Shown here: piece after piece, positions 35,247 to 46,431 of the stretch
How the letters are laid out: each line of letters starts with the position of its first letter
Numbering within the stretch: position 1 is the first letter of the stretch
From: Alnus glutinosa
Taxonomy: Eukaryota; Streptophyta; Magnoliopsida; Fagales; Betulaceae
Assembly: GCF_958979055.1 (NCBI RefSeq)
Contig: NC_084898.1
Span: 2,056,001 to 2,120,000, forward strand
DNA length: 64,000 bases
Direction: 5' to 3'
The notes under the pieces: generated by a model
What the model saw: only the letters and a program-made list of their open reading frames with translations
Told to the model about the DNA's origin: nothing
The model's database searches: none
Made by a program: the position numbers and the translations under genes

Positions 35247-36079
35247 GGGAAAAATACACATAACTCCCTCAAACTACAATTCAATTGTCAATGTACCTCC
35301 CAAATTACCAATTGTGTTAATGTCCCTCCTTAAACTACCAAAAAATGTCAATGTCCCCCCTAAGACCAACAAAAAGACAAAAGTGACCTTAAATTTTTTT
35401 TGAATAAGATAAAAATGTTCTCATAAATTCAAAAAATTAAAATTAAAACTAAAAAATAAAAAACTTTTAAAAAATTATTTTTAAAATATTAAATAAAAAA
35501 CGAAAAAAGAAATTAAAAAAAGAAACAAAAACTGAAAAAAAAAATTCCTTAAAAAAAAAAAGCAAACCAAAAATAACTGAAATTTATTTTATTTTATTTT
35601 ATTTTAAAAAAAAAACAAATGAAAAAAAAGAAAAAGGCAAACCAGTTTTTATTAAATTAAATAACGAAAAAGAACAATTTTTTTAAAAGAAAAATAAAAC
35701 AAAAAAACAAAAAATAATTGAAATTTATTTATTTATTTAAAAAAACAAAAAAAAAAAACAGTTTTTATTAAAATAAAAAAAATGAAAAAGAACATTTTTT
35801 TAAAAAAAAAAAACTGAAAATTATTTTTTTAAAAATAAATAAATAACAGTTTTAAATTTTTTTTTTATTTTTTGGAATAAATTTTTGTTATTTTATATTT
35901 TTTTTAATAAATCTTTTTTAGTTTTATTTTATTTTAATAATTTTATGAAGGGAATTTTTGTGATTAGGGGGACATTGACATTTTTTGCTAGTTTAAGGGG
36001 GAACATTGACACAATTGGTAGTTTGGGGGGTAAATTGACAATGAGGTGATAGTTTGATGGGGTTATGTGTACTTTTCCC
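35247..36079. mobile_element. 833-bp foldback element, absent from unit 2
   Basis: The arms of about 130 bp start GGGAAAAATACACATAACTC and end TTATGTGTACTTTTCCC, inverted copies of each other. They include GTCAATGT(A/C)CCTCCC and ACCAATTGTGTTAATG-type pieces. The centre is extremely A/T-rich. The flanks are AAATAAAAA (35238-35246) and nine A bases (36080-36088), an 8/9 match. Unit 2 has only an A-rich empty site at about 43945-43975, which confirms the boundaries. Confidence 0.85.
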
Positions 36080-36420
36080 AAAAAAAAATTTACATGAACG
36101 GGTGAGGATCCCAAAAAACTTCTAAAACAGTTGATATAATGCCAAATAAAAACAATAAAAAATTAAAAATAGGCCAAATAAATGCCTAAATCCAATAATT
36201 TTTTAGCCCACCGACCAAGAAAGGGATCACCAAAAAAGGCAATTTTTGTAGGAGACTTAAAAATTAGTTGGTGGTAAGCACATCTATGGTGGCAATAAGG
36301 GATCTTGGATGTCGTGGCGAAGATAATTGATTTCACTAAGATCAACTGAACAAAAGTCATTGCAGAAGAACTCCTTTGATGTTCGGTCACAAAGGTGCTC
36401 AAAGGTTGGGGAGCATGGGA

Positions 36421-36780
36421 TATTTAGGGTAGGACTGATAATTTTTTACATGACTCACGAACTCGACACAAAAGTAGCGGGTTAAGGTTTTGTATAATCG
36501 GGTTCGAGACAATTCGAGGCAACTCGAATTCACCCGTTTAATAAATAGGTCAATCTCGGGTTAACTTGCTTAACCCATGGGTAACTCATTTGATCCGTAA
36601 AAAAAAACATAAACCTAAAAGTAAAGTAAGCGGATTATGCGGGTCGGGTCAAACAAGTCATTCATTTATTTGAGTTAGTTCTCAAATAACATGTCAAATG
36701 AGTCGGCTCACCCCTCTATTAAAATGGGTTGTGTTAGGATTGAAAGATCTAATTTGTTTAATTAAATGGATCATATTGAA
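36421..36780. repeat. Dispersed repeat, CTGATAATTTTTTACATGACTC type
   Basis: This stretch has motifs such as ATTTTTTACATGACTCACGA, AACTCGACACAAAAGTAGCG and GGTCGGGTCAAACAAGTCAT. Related segments are in unit 2 (about 44318-44690), and more diverged ones at about 60853-61010, 61010-61170 and 63340-63450. It is a dispersed non-coding repeat; its class is not resolved. Confidence 0.5.
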
Positions 36781-36781
36781 A

Positions 36782-38317
36782 TTAACTTTTAACTGATTGG
36801 TTTGTTGAACAACCGAATGTGCGAACTGTGATTGCGAGCCCAACATGTTGTTTCTTTGCACTCCAAGAAATTAAACTCGACCCAAGAAACACAGCAAAAC
36901 CACTTGTAGATCGCCGATCATCTGGAGAACCAGCCCAATCCGAGTCACAATACGCATTTAGTTGAAGTGAAGACTTGGAATAATGAATACCATGATCAAT
37001 AGTAGCTTTAAGATACCGAAGTACTCGCTTTGCCGCTGCCCAGTGTTTGTCTGTAGGAGAATGCATGAATTGACATAATTGATTTACCGAAAAAGAAATA
37101 TCAGGCCGAGTAAGTGTGCAATATTGTAGCCCTCCAACAATGCTTCGATATTCAGCAGGATCAATCAATGGAGAACCATCAAAACCTGATAATTTAGAAC
37201 CAGATGAACAAGGAGTATTGCACGGCTTAGCACCAATCATTTTGGATTTATGCAGCAAATCCATAATATACTTAGATTGATACAAATGTAGTCCTTTAGA
37301 ATCTCTGGTAGCCTGAATTCCTAAGAAGTAGGAGAGAGGACCAAGATCTTTTAAAGCAAAGTCCTGTTGTAAGTTGGAGATCATATCTGAAATGGCTATA
37401 AAATTAGTACCTGTCACGATAATATCATCCACATAGATTAATACAAAAATATGAACTGATTTGTGATGATATGTGAAGAGTGACGTATCAACCAGGGAGC
37501 TAGTAAAGCCAAGATCTAGCAAGGATTGAGAAAGCCTTGTATACCAAGCACGTGGTGCTTGTTTCAGTCCATAAAGTGCTTTATGAAGTCGACAAACAAA
37601 GGTAGGATTAGATGAATCAACAAACCCTCTAGGTTGCTCCATAAATACCTCTTCTTCAAGAAATCCATGCAAGAAGGCATTGGATACATCAAGTTGGCGA
37701 ATAGGCCAATCAAACATCACTGCAAGTGCAAGAAGTAATCGAATAGTAGCCGGTTTAATAACCGGGCTAAATGTTTCATTGTAGTCCAAACCATCCAATT
37801 GTTCAAAGCCCTTGGCAACTAACCGAGCTTTATAACGATCAATAGTTCCATCAGGTTTCTGCTTCAACTTGTAAACCCATTTGTTACGAATAACATTCTT
37901 GTGCAATGGACGAGGACAAAGAGACCAAGTCCCATTAGCAAGAAGAGCATCAAATTCAGCTCCCATGGCAGCCCTCCAATTAGGATCAGAAACTGCTTGA
38001 GTATAGCAAGTAGGCTCAGGTGGTAAGATTACTGCATTAAAAGCTCTTAATGGATGTCTCGTGGAATAATATAATTGGAAATCAGGAAAAGATTTAGGGC
38101 GTAGAGAACCTGTTTGAGACCTTGTTTGCATGTGGTGTGTGGGCAAGGAATTAGAGGATGAGGCAGTACCCTGAGGGTCAGAGCTAGTGGAATCTAAAGG
38201 AAATGAAGAGGATGGCGCACTAGATGGAGAAGGCAATTGGGAAATCACGTTGGGTTCAATAGGAATTGATGAAGGGATGGGCTGTTGACTAGAGATAGTC
38301 ATGGGTTCATTAGCAAC
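36782..38317 (-). pseudogene. Copia reverse transcriptase and truncated RNase H
   Basis: This frame is in phase with the preceding gag-integrase frame. It begins with a serine-rich linker and a QTRSQTG motif. Reverse transcriptase follows: WRAAMGAEFDALLANGTWSL, RQLDVSNAFLHG, YGLKQAPRAW and YVDDIIVTG. RNase H starts at YCDSDWAGSPDDRRSTSGFA and breaks off after SAKKQHV. The last ~20 residues are read from unit 1 flanking DNA, not from the element, so the open frame is a chimera at its end. Confidence 0.88.
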
Positions 38318-41059
38318 TTAAGGGGACACATGGTGGGGACCAGTAGAAAATGTTGGTAAAACACTAGGTGAAATAGGAATAGAGAGAGTAAAAGGTAGTC
38401 TGTTACTTACAGTGCCTGTTCCATGAGGAGACGAAAAAGACGAACACTCCGTAGCAGCAAGTTCCGAATGAGGAGCAGATTTAGCTGGAAAAGAAGATTC
38501 ATCAAAAACAACATTCCTAGAAATGTACACCCGATTTGTGAGAGGATCCAAACACCGATATCCCTTATGATTAGATGAATACCCCAAGAAAATACAACGT
38601 TTACTACGAAAAGCTAACTTATGATCTGTATATGGACGTAACAAAGGGTAGCAAGCACTCCCAAATACGCGAAGCATGGAATAATCCGGATTTAAATTAT
38701 AAAGCTTGCGATAAGGAGTAAGATTTTTCAGAACATGTGATGGCAATCTATTAATAAGAAAGACTGCGGTCAAGACGGCATAAACCCAATATTTGGTTGA
38801 CAAACCCGAGTGGGCAAGTAAAGAAAGACATGTTTCAATTATATGTCTATGTTTGCGTTCAGCCAAACCATTTTGTTGAGACGTATGAGGACAAGAGACA
38901 CGATGTAAAATTCCATTGTCATCAAGAAATTTCTTAAACTGAATAGAATTAAATTCACCACCCCCGTCACTTTGAAATTGCTTAAGTTTACAAGAGAAAA
39001 GATTCTCAACTAAACATTTGAATTTAACAAAACATTGAAAAACATCAGATTTCTGCTTAACAGGAAACAACCAAGTGAACCTAGAGAAATCGTCTATAAA
39101 AAGAACATAAAACTTGCAGCCACCAATGGACAATACTGGGGAGGTCCATACATCCGAGTGTATAAGCTCTAGAGGAGAAGATGACACACGTGAAGACTCC
39201 GAAAAGGGAAGTTGTTTACTCTTTGCAAGCTGACACGAGTCACACACATCGTTGCTTTTTATTGTCCCAGTTATTGGAAGATTGTAAGACCGAATTAAAC
39301 TAGAAACAAGTTGAGCGGAAGGATGACCAAGACGATAATGCCAAATAGAAGATGAGGTACGAACTCTCAACAGAGCAACAAGAGCTCGACCTTTATTGAT
39401 GGAGAAGTGTTTGAGATGAATAGGATATAACCCATCCTCAGTCGGACCTTGCAGTAGGATTGTGCCTGTCTTTTTGTCCTTCACAAGAAAATAGGCATCA
39501 GTAAGAACAAAAAAACAATCATTATCAGCACAGAATTTCTGAATGGACAATAAATTAGCTGAGGCAGAAGGGCAATGTAAAATATTTTTTAATTGAAGAG
39601 AACTAGATGGAGTAGTAAAGGAGGAAGAACCAATATGAGCAATCTTTAAACCTGATCCATTACCAACGGTAACAGTTTCTGATCCGAGGTACGGCTGTTG
39701 GAGAGACAAGTTTTCTAATTCTGCAGTTATATGACTATTAGCACCTGAATCAGCAATCCATGTGTTATCTGCAGGATCTTCATGTGGGTGAGCAACCATA
39801 GCAGCCAACTGAGAGGGAGGATGTCTCCCTTGATAGGAGTAATCCATTCTATGAAAGCAGTCTAAGGCATTGTGACTGAATTTTCCACAGATTTGGCAAG
39901 CTGGTCTGTCAGAGTGGAAATTAGGAGCTGCCGTAGCAGGAGTGCGAATAGGCTTCTGGGAAGAGCCGTAGCGAGGAGCAGTTGAGTATTGTCGGTTGGA
40001 CACATGATTGGGGAACTTCCGTTGTGGAGAGAACTTTTGCTTGCGGTTTGGACCACCTTGATGTGGCTTGGCAGAATATAATGCAAAGGCGTTAGAATCT
40101 GGTTGAACAGAGGGTTGATGTGCAACAATTATGTTTTCAAAGTTTAACAACTCTGACTGGAACTCGTCAAAGGACAGAACACGATCCCGTGTAGCAAACG
40201 AGAATGACGAGATAAATGGAGCAAAAGAGGATTGAAGACCACCAATAACAAAGTAAATAAGTTCAGTATCCTCCACTGGCTTACCAACAACTGCCAGTTG
40301 ATCAGCAAGAGATTTTGCTGACTGAAGAAACTCCAAGCAAGACTGAGAACCTTGCTTTATACTCTGTAGATGCCGCTTAAGAACAGCAATCCGCGAAGGA
40401 GATTGAGAGGCAAAACGATTAGCCAGATAATCCCAAACCTGACGAGAGGTATTCATACCATAGACATTAGCAAGAATAACATTGGTGAGAGTGGAGTTAA
40501 TCCAACTCAGCAGAAATTGATCTTTTGTGTTCCACAGCGTGAAGGCTGGGTTCACAGTTGCAGTAGTGTTCCCAGTAGCATCAGTGAGGAATTTTGTAGG
40601 GCAACATTCAGACCCATCGACAAAACTAAGTAAATCAACACTCCGAAGAGCAGGGAGAAACTGAGAAAGCCAAGCAAGATGGGTAGTTTCAGTAAGTTTG
40701 GTAGTTACCAAATTAGAAACATTAGGAAAAGTATAGGTAGAAACAGAAGCAGAGCTGGAAGAGGCCATTAAAACGAAAGGATCGAATATCAATAGCGTGA
40801 GCAAAGAGGCTCTGATACCATGTAAGATTTCAATGAATTGATTGAATATTTGATAATCTTTACTGAGTATGTACATGGGTTTAAATAGAGTACAATCAAA
40901 ACTGAAACTCCTTGATACTTGGAGTTTGTTCTATCTAAACTGAATACAAAATTTGAATATATAAAATCTAATCTATACATATGAAACTAACGTTTGAAAT
41001 CAATGCTATCTCTGTTTTGAATATCTGTTGCATTATCTGACGTGGAGACTTGCTTAACA
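36848..41059 (-). mobile_element. Ty1/copia LTR retrotransposon, 3' truncated
   Basis: The 5' LTR is 40821-41059 (239 bp; on the minus strand it starts TGTTAAGC and ends CTTACA). It is followed at once by a primer-binding site (TGGTATCAGAGCC, 40808-40820) complementary to initiator tRNA-Met. Gag-pol follows in copia order: gag with a CCHC knuckle, protease DSGA, integrase, reverse transcriptase YVDDIIV, RNase H. Homology stops inside RNase H after SWSAKKQHV, at about 36848, where unit 1 flank begins. The end of RNase H, the polypurine tract and the 3' LTR are missing, and about 0.6 kb of host flank went with them (present in unit 2). Confidence 0.92.
38318..40768 (-). pseudogene. Copia gag-protease-integrase open frame
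   Basis: The frame starts at the first methionine after the primer-binding site (MASSSSASVSTYTF). It holds a gag region, a zinc knuckle (CQICGKFSHNALDC), protease (WIADSGANSHIT), integrase zinc motif (HYRLGHPS ... CDSC) and integrase catalytic residues within SDVWTS, QSDGGGEF and NGLAERKH. It ends in the serine/proline-rich linker after integrase at one TAA stop (38318-38320). The reverse-transcriptase part continues in the same frame after this stop, so the polyprotein is cut by one nonsense codon. Confidence 0.88.
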
Positions 41060-41238
41060 TTTGACTCTTTATTAATGTGTTTTGTGTTAGGTGGCAATTC
41101 GTGTTCGAATCGTATCGAAATATGGGTATAAGATTATATAGGTTAATTATAGTCCAATCTATTTAATTAAACAGGTCAGACCTATCAACCATAACCAGTT
41201 AATTTTGTGTTAGGTTCCCTATCAACCCTAACCAGCTA

Positions 41239-41940
41239 ATAGTCGATCAGTTCAATTTACCGAGCTAAAAGTTTGTATTTATGACTAATGACATAGACAT
41301 GAAGCAAATCTGGGGTGGGCAATCACTTTCGTGTATCACCACCTATAATACTCCTGTATCCAAAAGAGAAAGAAAAGAAAAAAATTAATAAAAAAAAAAA
41401 GTCTGCGGATATCCTGGGCCATGAACTCGACCCAATGATCTTAACTATCTGTTAATTTTAAATTTTGGACTTGTTTTATTTTTATTCAAAACAGTGCTTT
41501 TTGTTTATGTTGGTTGTCTGATGATCCTTCTAAAATTTGGCCTTGAAATTCTTTTTGTGAGCCCGATCGTAAGTGAATTGAATACCCAAAGGGTCATCTA
41601 TTCAATATCAATTTTTATTTGTAGATCGATGTCAAGTCTCCTTGTGATTTTTCTACCTAATTTATGTTTAATCATATCTCTCTTAGTAACTCACCGAATT
41701 CTTGTGATGCAGTACCGAGAACGTGTTATCTTTATTGGACAACATATAGATGAAGAGTTTAGCAATCAAATACTGGCGACAATGTTGTACCTCGATAGTG
41801 TAGATAATTCTAAAAAGCTCTATATGTACATCAATGGTCCTGGTGGAGATGTGAGTTCCTTATGAACAAGTCTTCTGCAATCAAATCCTGCTTCTTTCTC
41901 TATATTTATGTTGCTAGCGACATCTTTTGGAAAGCAATAT
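41239..41940 (+). pseudogene. CLPR2: CLPR2 fragment (intron 4, exon 5, part of intron 5)
   Basis: The copy of exon 5 lies at 41713-41850 with intact splice signals (TGATGCAG before it, GTGAGT after it). It encodes the same [20 protein letters not shown] ... NGPGGD segment; the two changes seen (CTT to CTC, AAA to AAG) are silent. All other exons are absent. The piece cannot make a ClpR protein alone, but exon 5 could in principle be spliced into a read-through CLPR2 transcript. Confidence 0.9.
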
Positions 41941-42052
41941 TTGTTCTGAATCTTCCTTCTTCGCTACCTATCTTCTCAGCATCATTCCTCATCATTATCA
42001 TACTATATGACTCATGGGAGTTGCAATGAATGTATGATATGTATCTGTTTTT

Positions 42053-42118
42053 TCTTTTCTTTTCTTTTCTTTTCTTTTCTTTCTTTCTTTCTTTCTTTTT
42101 TTCTTTTCTTTCTTTTCC
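42053..42118. repeat. TTTTC/TTTC tract expanded in unit 2
   Basis: A pyrimidine microsatellite of TTTTC then TTTC units. The unit 1 counterpart at about 33283-33321 is shorter, so the tract changed length after the duplication. Confidence 0.85.
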
Positions 42119-42458
42119 TATTAAATCAATTGTGCTTTCTATTATTGTCATGCTCAAATAAACAGCTGATATTACAATGTTCAGTGTCAATAATGGCTTA
42201 ATAAAATTGTTAGCAGCATTTTATATCAGTGAGCAAAAAGTAACTTACATAGGTTTTATTCTGAACAAATAAAATAAGAGAAAAAAATAAAAAAATAAAA
42301 TGAATAATATACCCTACTTGGCTGAAATTTATAGCCAATTCAGAGCTGGTTACAACCAATCTTCCTCAATTTTTCCTTCCTCCATTCTTCATTGACCTTA
42401 GCAATATATAAGGCTTTTTTGATTCATGTCTGCAAATTAAGATGTGGGTTATTATGCT

Positions 42459-42938
42459 TCATAGCAGTTTAGCCAAATCAGAGCTGGTTGCCACTATCTC
42501 CCTTAATCTCTCCTTCCTCCTTTCTTCATAGACCTTAGCAATAAAGCTTTCAATTTTCATCTCCAACTTATCGTCATATTCCTCTTCATGCCAAAATACT
42601 TCATCGTCGCTACTATCATCATCGTTATCCTCATCATATCCATCCGAGCCATGATATTCCTCATCCTCCTCAATGTAATCCCCTGTGTCGCCTTGTGGAT
42701 ACTCTTCACACAGAAGCAGGAAGATTGGCCAATTCCGGTCGACTTCTTCTGAAGATGGTGTACAACTTAAAACAAGGATGGCAACGATTATTGTGTTGAA
42801 AACTGAAAACAAAAGAAGAGGATTACTTAAGAATCCATGAAGCTTGTGTTCTCGGTTTGGCAGCCAAAAGGTCAGGACCAGAATGGTTGCCAAACACAGT
42901 ATCAGAGGTATCAGTATCTTGACAAATCTCATTTGCAA
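42459..42938 (-). CDS. Small two-membrane-segment protein with acidic linker (unit 2 copy)
   Basis: An intronless frame of 159 residues, paralogous to 33737-34186. The two N-terminal hydrophobic segments are identical to the unit 1 copy. The acidic linker is longer by ten residues (DDSSDDEVFW before HEEEYDDK), and four other substitutions lie before the last residues: N/D, P/L, D/E and V/G. The C-terminal motif KIESFIAKVYEERRKERLRE is unchanged, and the extreme end differs (KLL against KQI). The reading frame has stayed open and the upstream sequence is largely the same, so both copies may be expressed. This longer form is probably ancestral, because the unit 1 difference is most simply one in-frame deletion of 30 bases. 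Function is unknown. Confidence 0.68.
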   Translation of the reverse strand: MQMRFVKILIPLILCLATILVLTFWLPNREHKLHGFLSNPLLLFSVFNTIIVAILVLSCTPSSEEVDRNWPIFLLLCEEYPQGDTGDYIEEDEEYHGSDGYDEDNDDDSSDDEVFWHEEEYDDKLEMKIESFIAKVYEERRKERLREIVATSSDLAKLL

Positions 42939-44740
42939 AATGGGAAATGTTGGTTGATTGTTTTGTGCAGGGTAAACATAATTTATAGTGTTATCTCAAC
43001 AGTGCTTTTCCTCGAAAGTAAAAAGGAGTTTGTTTCTAGAATACCACTTATTTACGTGGAAATTCAGAAAGTATGCCTGTTGTAAGTAATAAAAAGCTTT
43101 CAAGCATGATATATACATATAATATACCCAGAAATTTCTTAGCTTAGGAGATAGGAAGGAACCTCCTGTGGCGGCTGTGGCTAAACTAAGAAATATTTTG
43201 AGTTCGAAGCATGTTTTCTGAGACGCGCAGGGAAGAACCGTGTAAGAATAAATCAAACCACTTATAAAAAAATAATAAATCAAACCAGACAAATTCATGA
43301 ACAGTTGGATCCAATCAGCCCAAAACCAGGTCAAGTGATATGTATTGCCACGCAATTAAAGATTTTAGAGTTTTCTTTGAGGAATTGGGCTAGTTTTGAC
43401 TGTTTCAATTGTGAAAGTGATTAGTAATGGCTATAAACCACACAAATATTTCATAAATATTGCCGTGCTAGGATCTAATGGTTATTAGATTTTTTTTTTT
43501 TTTTTTTTAACAAGGACTGATTTAAAGATTATTACACTCTGACGCAATAGCATAATGAGATATTTATGGGACTTTGGTGTGGTATACAACATTTTTTCAA
43601 GTTGACATTTGACTTTCTTTTTAAGAAATGTTATACACCACACATCTATCTCACTTTTATCACACTATTTGACATAACATGGTCTAGAAGCCCTTGTTAA
43701 TAAAATAAAATAAAATTCAATAATTATTAGACCCTGCCACGTTATTACAGTGAAATAAAGTGTGGTATATAAAATTACTCTTTCTTTTTTGTTAAACAAA
43801 CTTAAGGATATGAATTATATTGTTCGTCCCATAATGGTAATGACTTGATCATTAGCCATTTGGTTCTTTTTTTTTTTTTTTTTTTTTAATAGGCAAGATT
43901 AATTTTAAATAGCGTCAAGTTCCACAGGGTGCGTGTAACTTATCAATAAAAAAAAAAAAGAAAAAAGAAAGAAACAACATAGAGGGTTGAGGATCCCAAC
44001 AAACTTCTAATAGAGTTGATATAGTGCCAAATAAAAACAATAAAAAATTAAAAATAGGCCAAATAAATGACTAAATCCAATAGTTTTTTAGCCCACCGAC
44101 CAAGAAAGGGATCACCAAAAAAGGCAATTTTTGTAGGAGACCTAAAGATTAGTTGGTGGTAAGCACATTCGTGGTGGCAACAAAGGATCTTGGATGCCGT
44201 AGCGGAGAGAGTTGATTTCACTTAGATCAACTGAACTAAAGTCGTTGCAGAAGAACTCCACTTTGATGTTTGGTCAAGAAGGTGCTTGAGGGTTGGGGAG
44301 CAGGGGATATTTAGGATAGGACTGACAATTTTTTACGTGACTCATGAATCCAACACGAAAGTAGCAGGTTAGAGTTTTGTATAATCGGGTTCGAGACAAT
44401 TAGGGTTGACTTGAATTCACCCATATAATAAATAGGTTAATCTCGGGTCAACTTGCTTAACCCATGGGTGACTCATTTGATCCGTAAAAAAACACATAAA
44501 CCTAAAAGTAAAGTAAGTGGATTATGCAGGTCGGATCAAACAAGTCATTTATTTATTTGAGTTAGTTTTCAAATAAGATGTCAAACGAGTCGGCTCACCC
44601 ATCTATTAAAATGAGTTGTGTAAGAATTATTGAATTTAATTCGTTTAACTAAATGAATCATGTTGAAGTTAGCTTTTAACTGATTGGTGTGTCGAACAAC
44701 CCAACTCTGATTGCGAGCCCAACATCTTATCATTGAAAAA

Positions 44741-45365
44741 ATCAAAACAGGCAAAGGTCCTGGTTTGGGGATGATTTGACTTTGATAGCACTAGTAAAAC
44801 ATTTATTGAAGCCAACCTCTCTCAGATTTGAGATTTGTATATGCTGTTGACGTGATAGTTAACAATGAATGAGAAACATAGAAATGGCTTCTTAAAAGTC
44901 AAGCTTTTACCTTTCTAAACAGAGACATCCATGTACTTTCCACATCAAGAGACCTTTCGTTACTTCGTACGAAAGATTATTAATGACATCAAACACCAAG
45001 ATTTGAGGATGATTCCGTTCAGATTGGTGTTTCACTTTTTCTAGATATCTTTTTGTGATTGGATGAAGGTGACAGAGTAGCAATGCATACACATACACTT
45101 GACCTGGTCTCGGGCAGTGAGCTTAGAAATGAGACTTTGGACTCTTAATTCACCCCAGAAGAGATTCTTGGGAGGGTCAAGCCAAAGCCTTTTTATAAAC
45201 AAAAAGCACACTCTATGACAGCGAGAGCCAATGAGCCAAGACCCCTTCTTCATCCTTCCTGGTGTAGGTTTCATCTCTCTCCTTTATTTAATCACAAAAC
45301 TCCTTACACCCAATGCATACTTGAGTGGAACTAGCAACCAAAACAAAAAGCAGAGAATGAGGATG
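44741..45365. other. Unit 2-specific stretch lost from unit 1
   Basis: This sequence lies between two segments that are present in unit 1, where copia DNA now replaces it. A minus-strand frame (about 45041-45274) has no recognisable family. I see no gene; it is likely the pre-insertion host sequence. Confidence 0.6.
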
Positions 45366-45527
45366 TCTTTGACTCTTTATTAATGTGTTTTGTGTTAGGT
45401 GGTAATTCGTGTTCGAATCGTATTGAAATATAGGTATAAAATTATATAGATTAATTATAGTAAAATCTATTTAATTAAACAAGCTAAACCTTTCAACTCT
45501 AACCAGCTAATTTTGAGTTGAGTTCCC

Positions 45528-46431
45528 AAATCATGTTCAAAATTGACAGCCTTAAACTTGTATAGTGTGTTTTTTGAGAACATTAATCAAAATACAGAAA
45601 ACAAAATCTTTATCATAGCCTCAGTGCTTCATGCAGTACTTTTCGTAAAGTTTTTCAAATACTTTAAGTGCTAAATTTGGTGATAAGTAAATAAATTTCA
45701 TTCGTAGTCCAAATATACAGAAAGCATACGAGAGAGTCTCTAAATTCAGGAAATTCTGCAAAGCTAGAAAAGCTAGGTCTAAATTCACTTATGTTATCAA
45801 GGTTTTTCTTTTCATTTTGGGATTACATTGGAAGTTCTATTTCCTGAAACTTTTGAAGTCAAATGGGGATAGTAGGCTATTGGCTATACAATGGGGGACC
45901 TTTTTTTACCTCTTCTTTTTCCTTTTTGGAGATGCATTGCTGAAGAAATTATTATGGATATTGCTTGCCTCTAGTGAAAAAAAACTGAAGATCTCCAGTA
46001 GTTCAAATAAACGTGAAAATTGCTACATATCTTCGCCGTTTATTTGAATCACGGGAGATCTCAAGTAATATTTTCATTAGAGACAAGCCAAATCCAATTA
46101 GCATACAGTTGGAGAGACTAGTTAGGAATGTCTAAAACAAGTTTGAAATCACAATCATCACTCGAAGAAAGGCAGGTCAAGGTGTAGATATTACATCAAA
46201 CTATTCTACACGACACAAACAGCAGCAACAGAAAAGCCTACACTCAGCTAACTAAAGTAAACACTACCTAGAAAGGGAAGAATAAAACAACATGCCGGAG
46301 CTAATATATAGTCGATAAGTTTACAGACCAAACAAATACAGGAAAGTGAGATCCAACTAATGGAGTTGAGTTCGATTGCCAATGTGGTCAGTAACAACCT
46401 CATACTGCACAACAATGTGAGGCACATTATA
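45528..46431. other. AHL 3' flank
   Basis: No gene is seen. The part next to 46431 is probably the AHL 3'UTR on the minus strand. The remainder up to the end of unit 2 is AT-rich without clear structure. Confidence 0.6.

Larger units (their letters stand above)
30468..41219. repeat. Tandem segmental duplication, unit 1
   Basis: Unit 1 runs from CLPR2 intron 4 through CLPR2 exons 5-9 and the small membrane-protein gene to GTTAGGTTCCC. It is matched by 41239-45527 with only scattered substitutions. It contains three things absent from unit 2: CLPR2 exons 6-9, the 833-bp foldback element, and the copia element. It lacks the 0.6-kb stretch found in unit 2 at about 44741-45365. The junction to unit 2 carries a 19-bp filler (41220-41238) copied from 41183-41201. 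Confidence 0.9.
41239..45527. repeat. Tandem segmental duplication, unit 2
   Basis: This is the second copy of the interval starting at 30468. It keeps the CLPR2 intron 4/exon 5 part and then jumps at the shared pentamer CTTTT (unit 1 positions 31145-31149 and 33158-33162) to the region downstream of CLPR2. It then keeps the small membrane-protein gene and both MITEs. It lacks the 833-bp foldback and the copia element and has an interior 0.6 kb (about 44741-45365) lost from unit 1. The right end matches unit 1 up to GAGTTCCC at about 45527. Confidence 0.88.

Noticed and set aside
41494..41865. 123-residue frame covering the duplicated CLPR2 exon 5
   Set aside because: Most of it is intron 4 sequence read through; only 41713-41850 is a true exon copy, so it was recorded as a CLPR2 fragment.
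45041..45274. 77-residue minus-strand frame in the unit 2-specific stretch
   Set aside because: No family similarity recognised, and the stretch was dispensable in unit 1.
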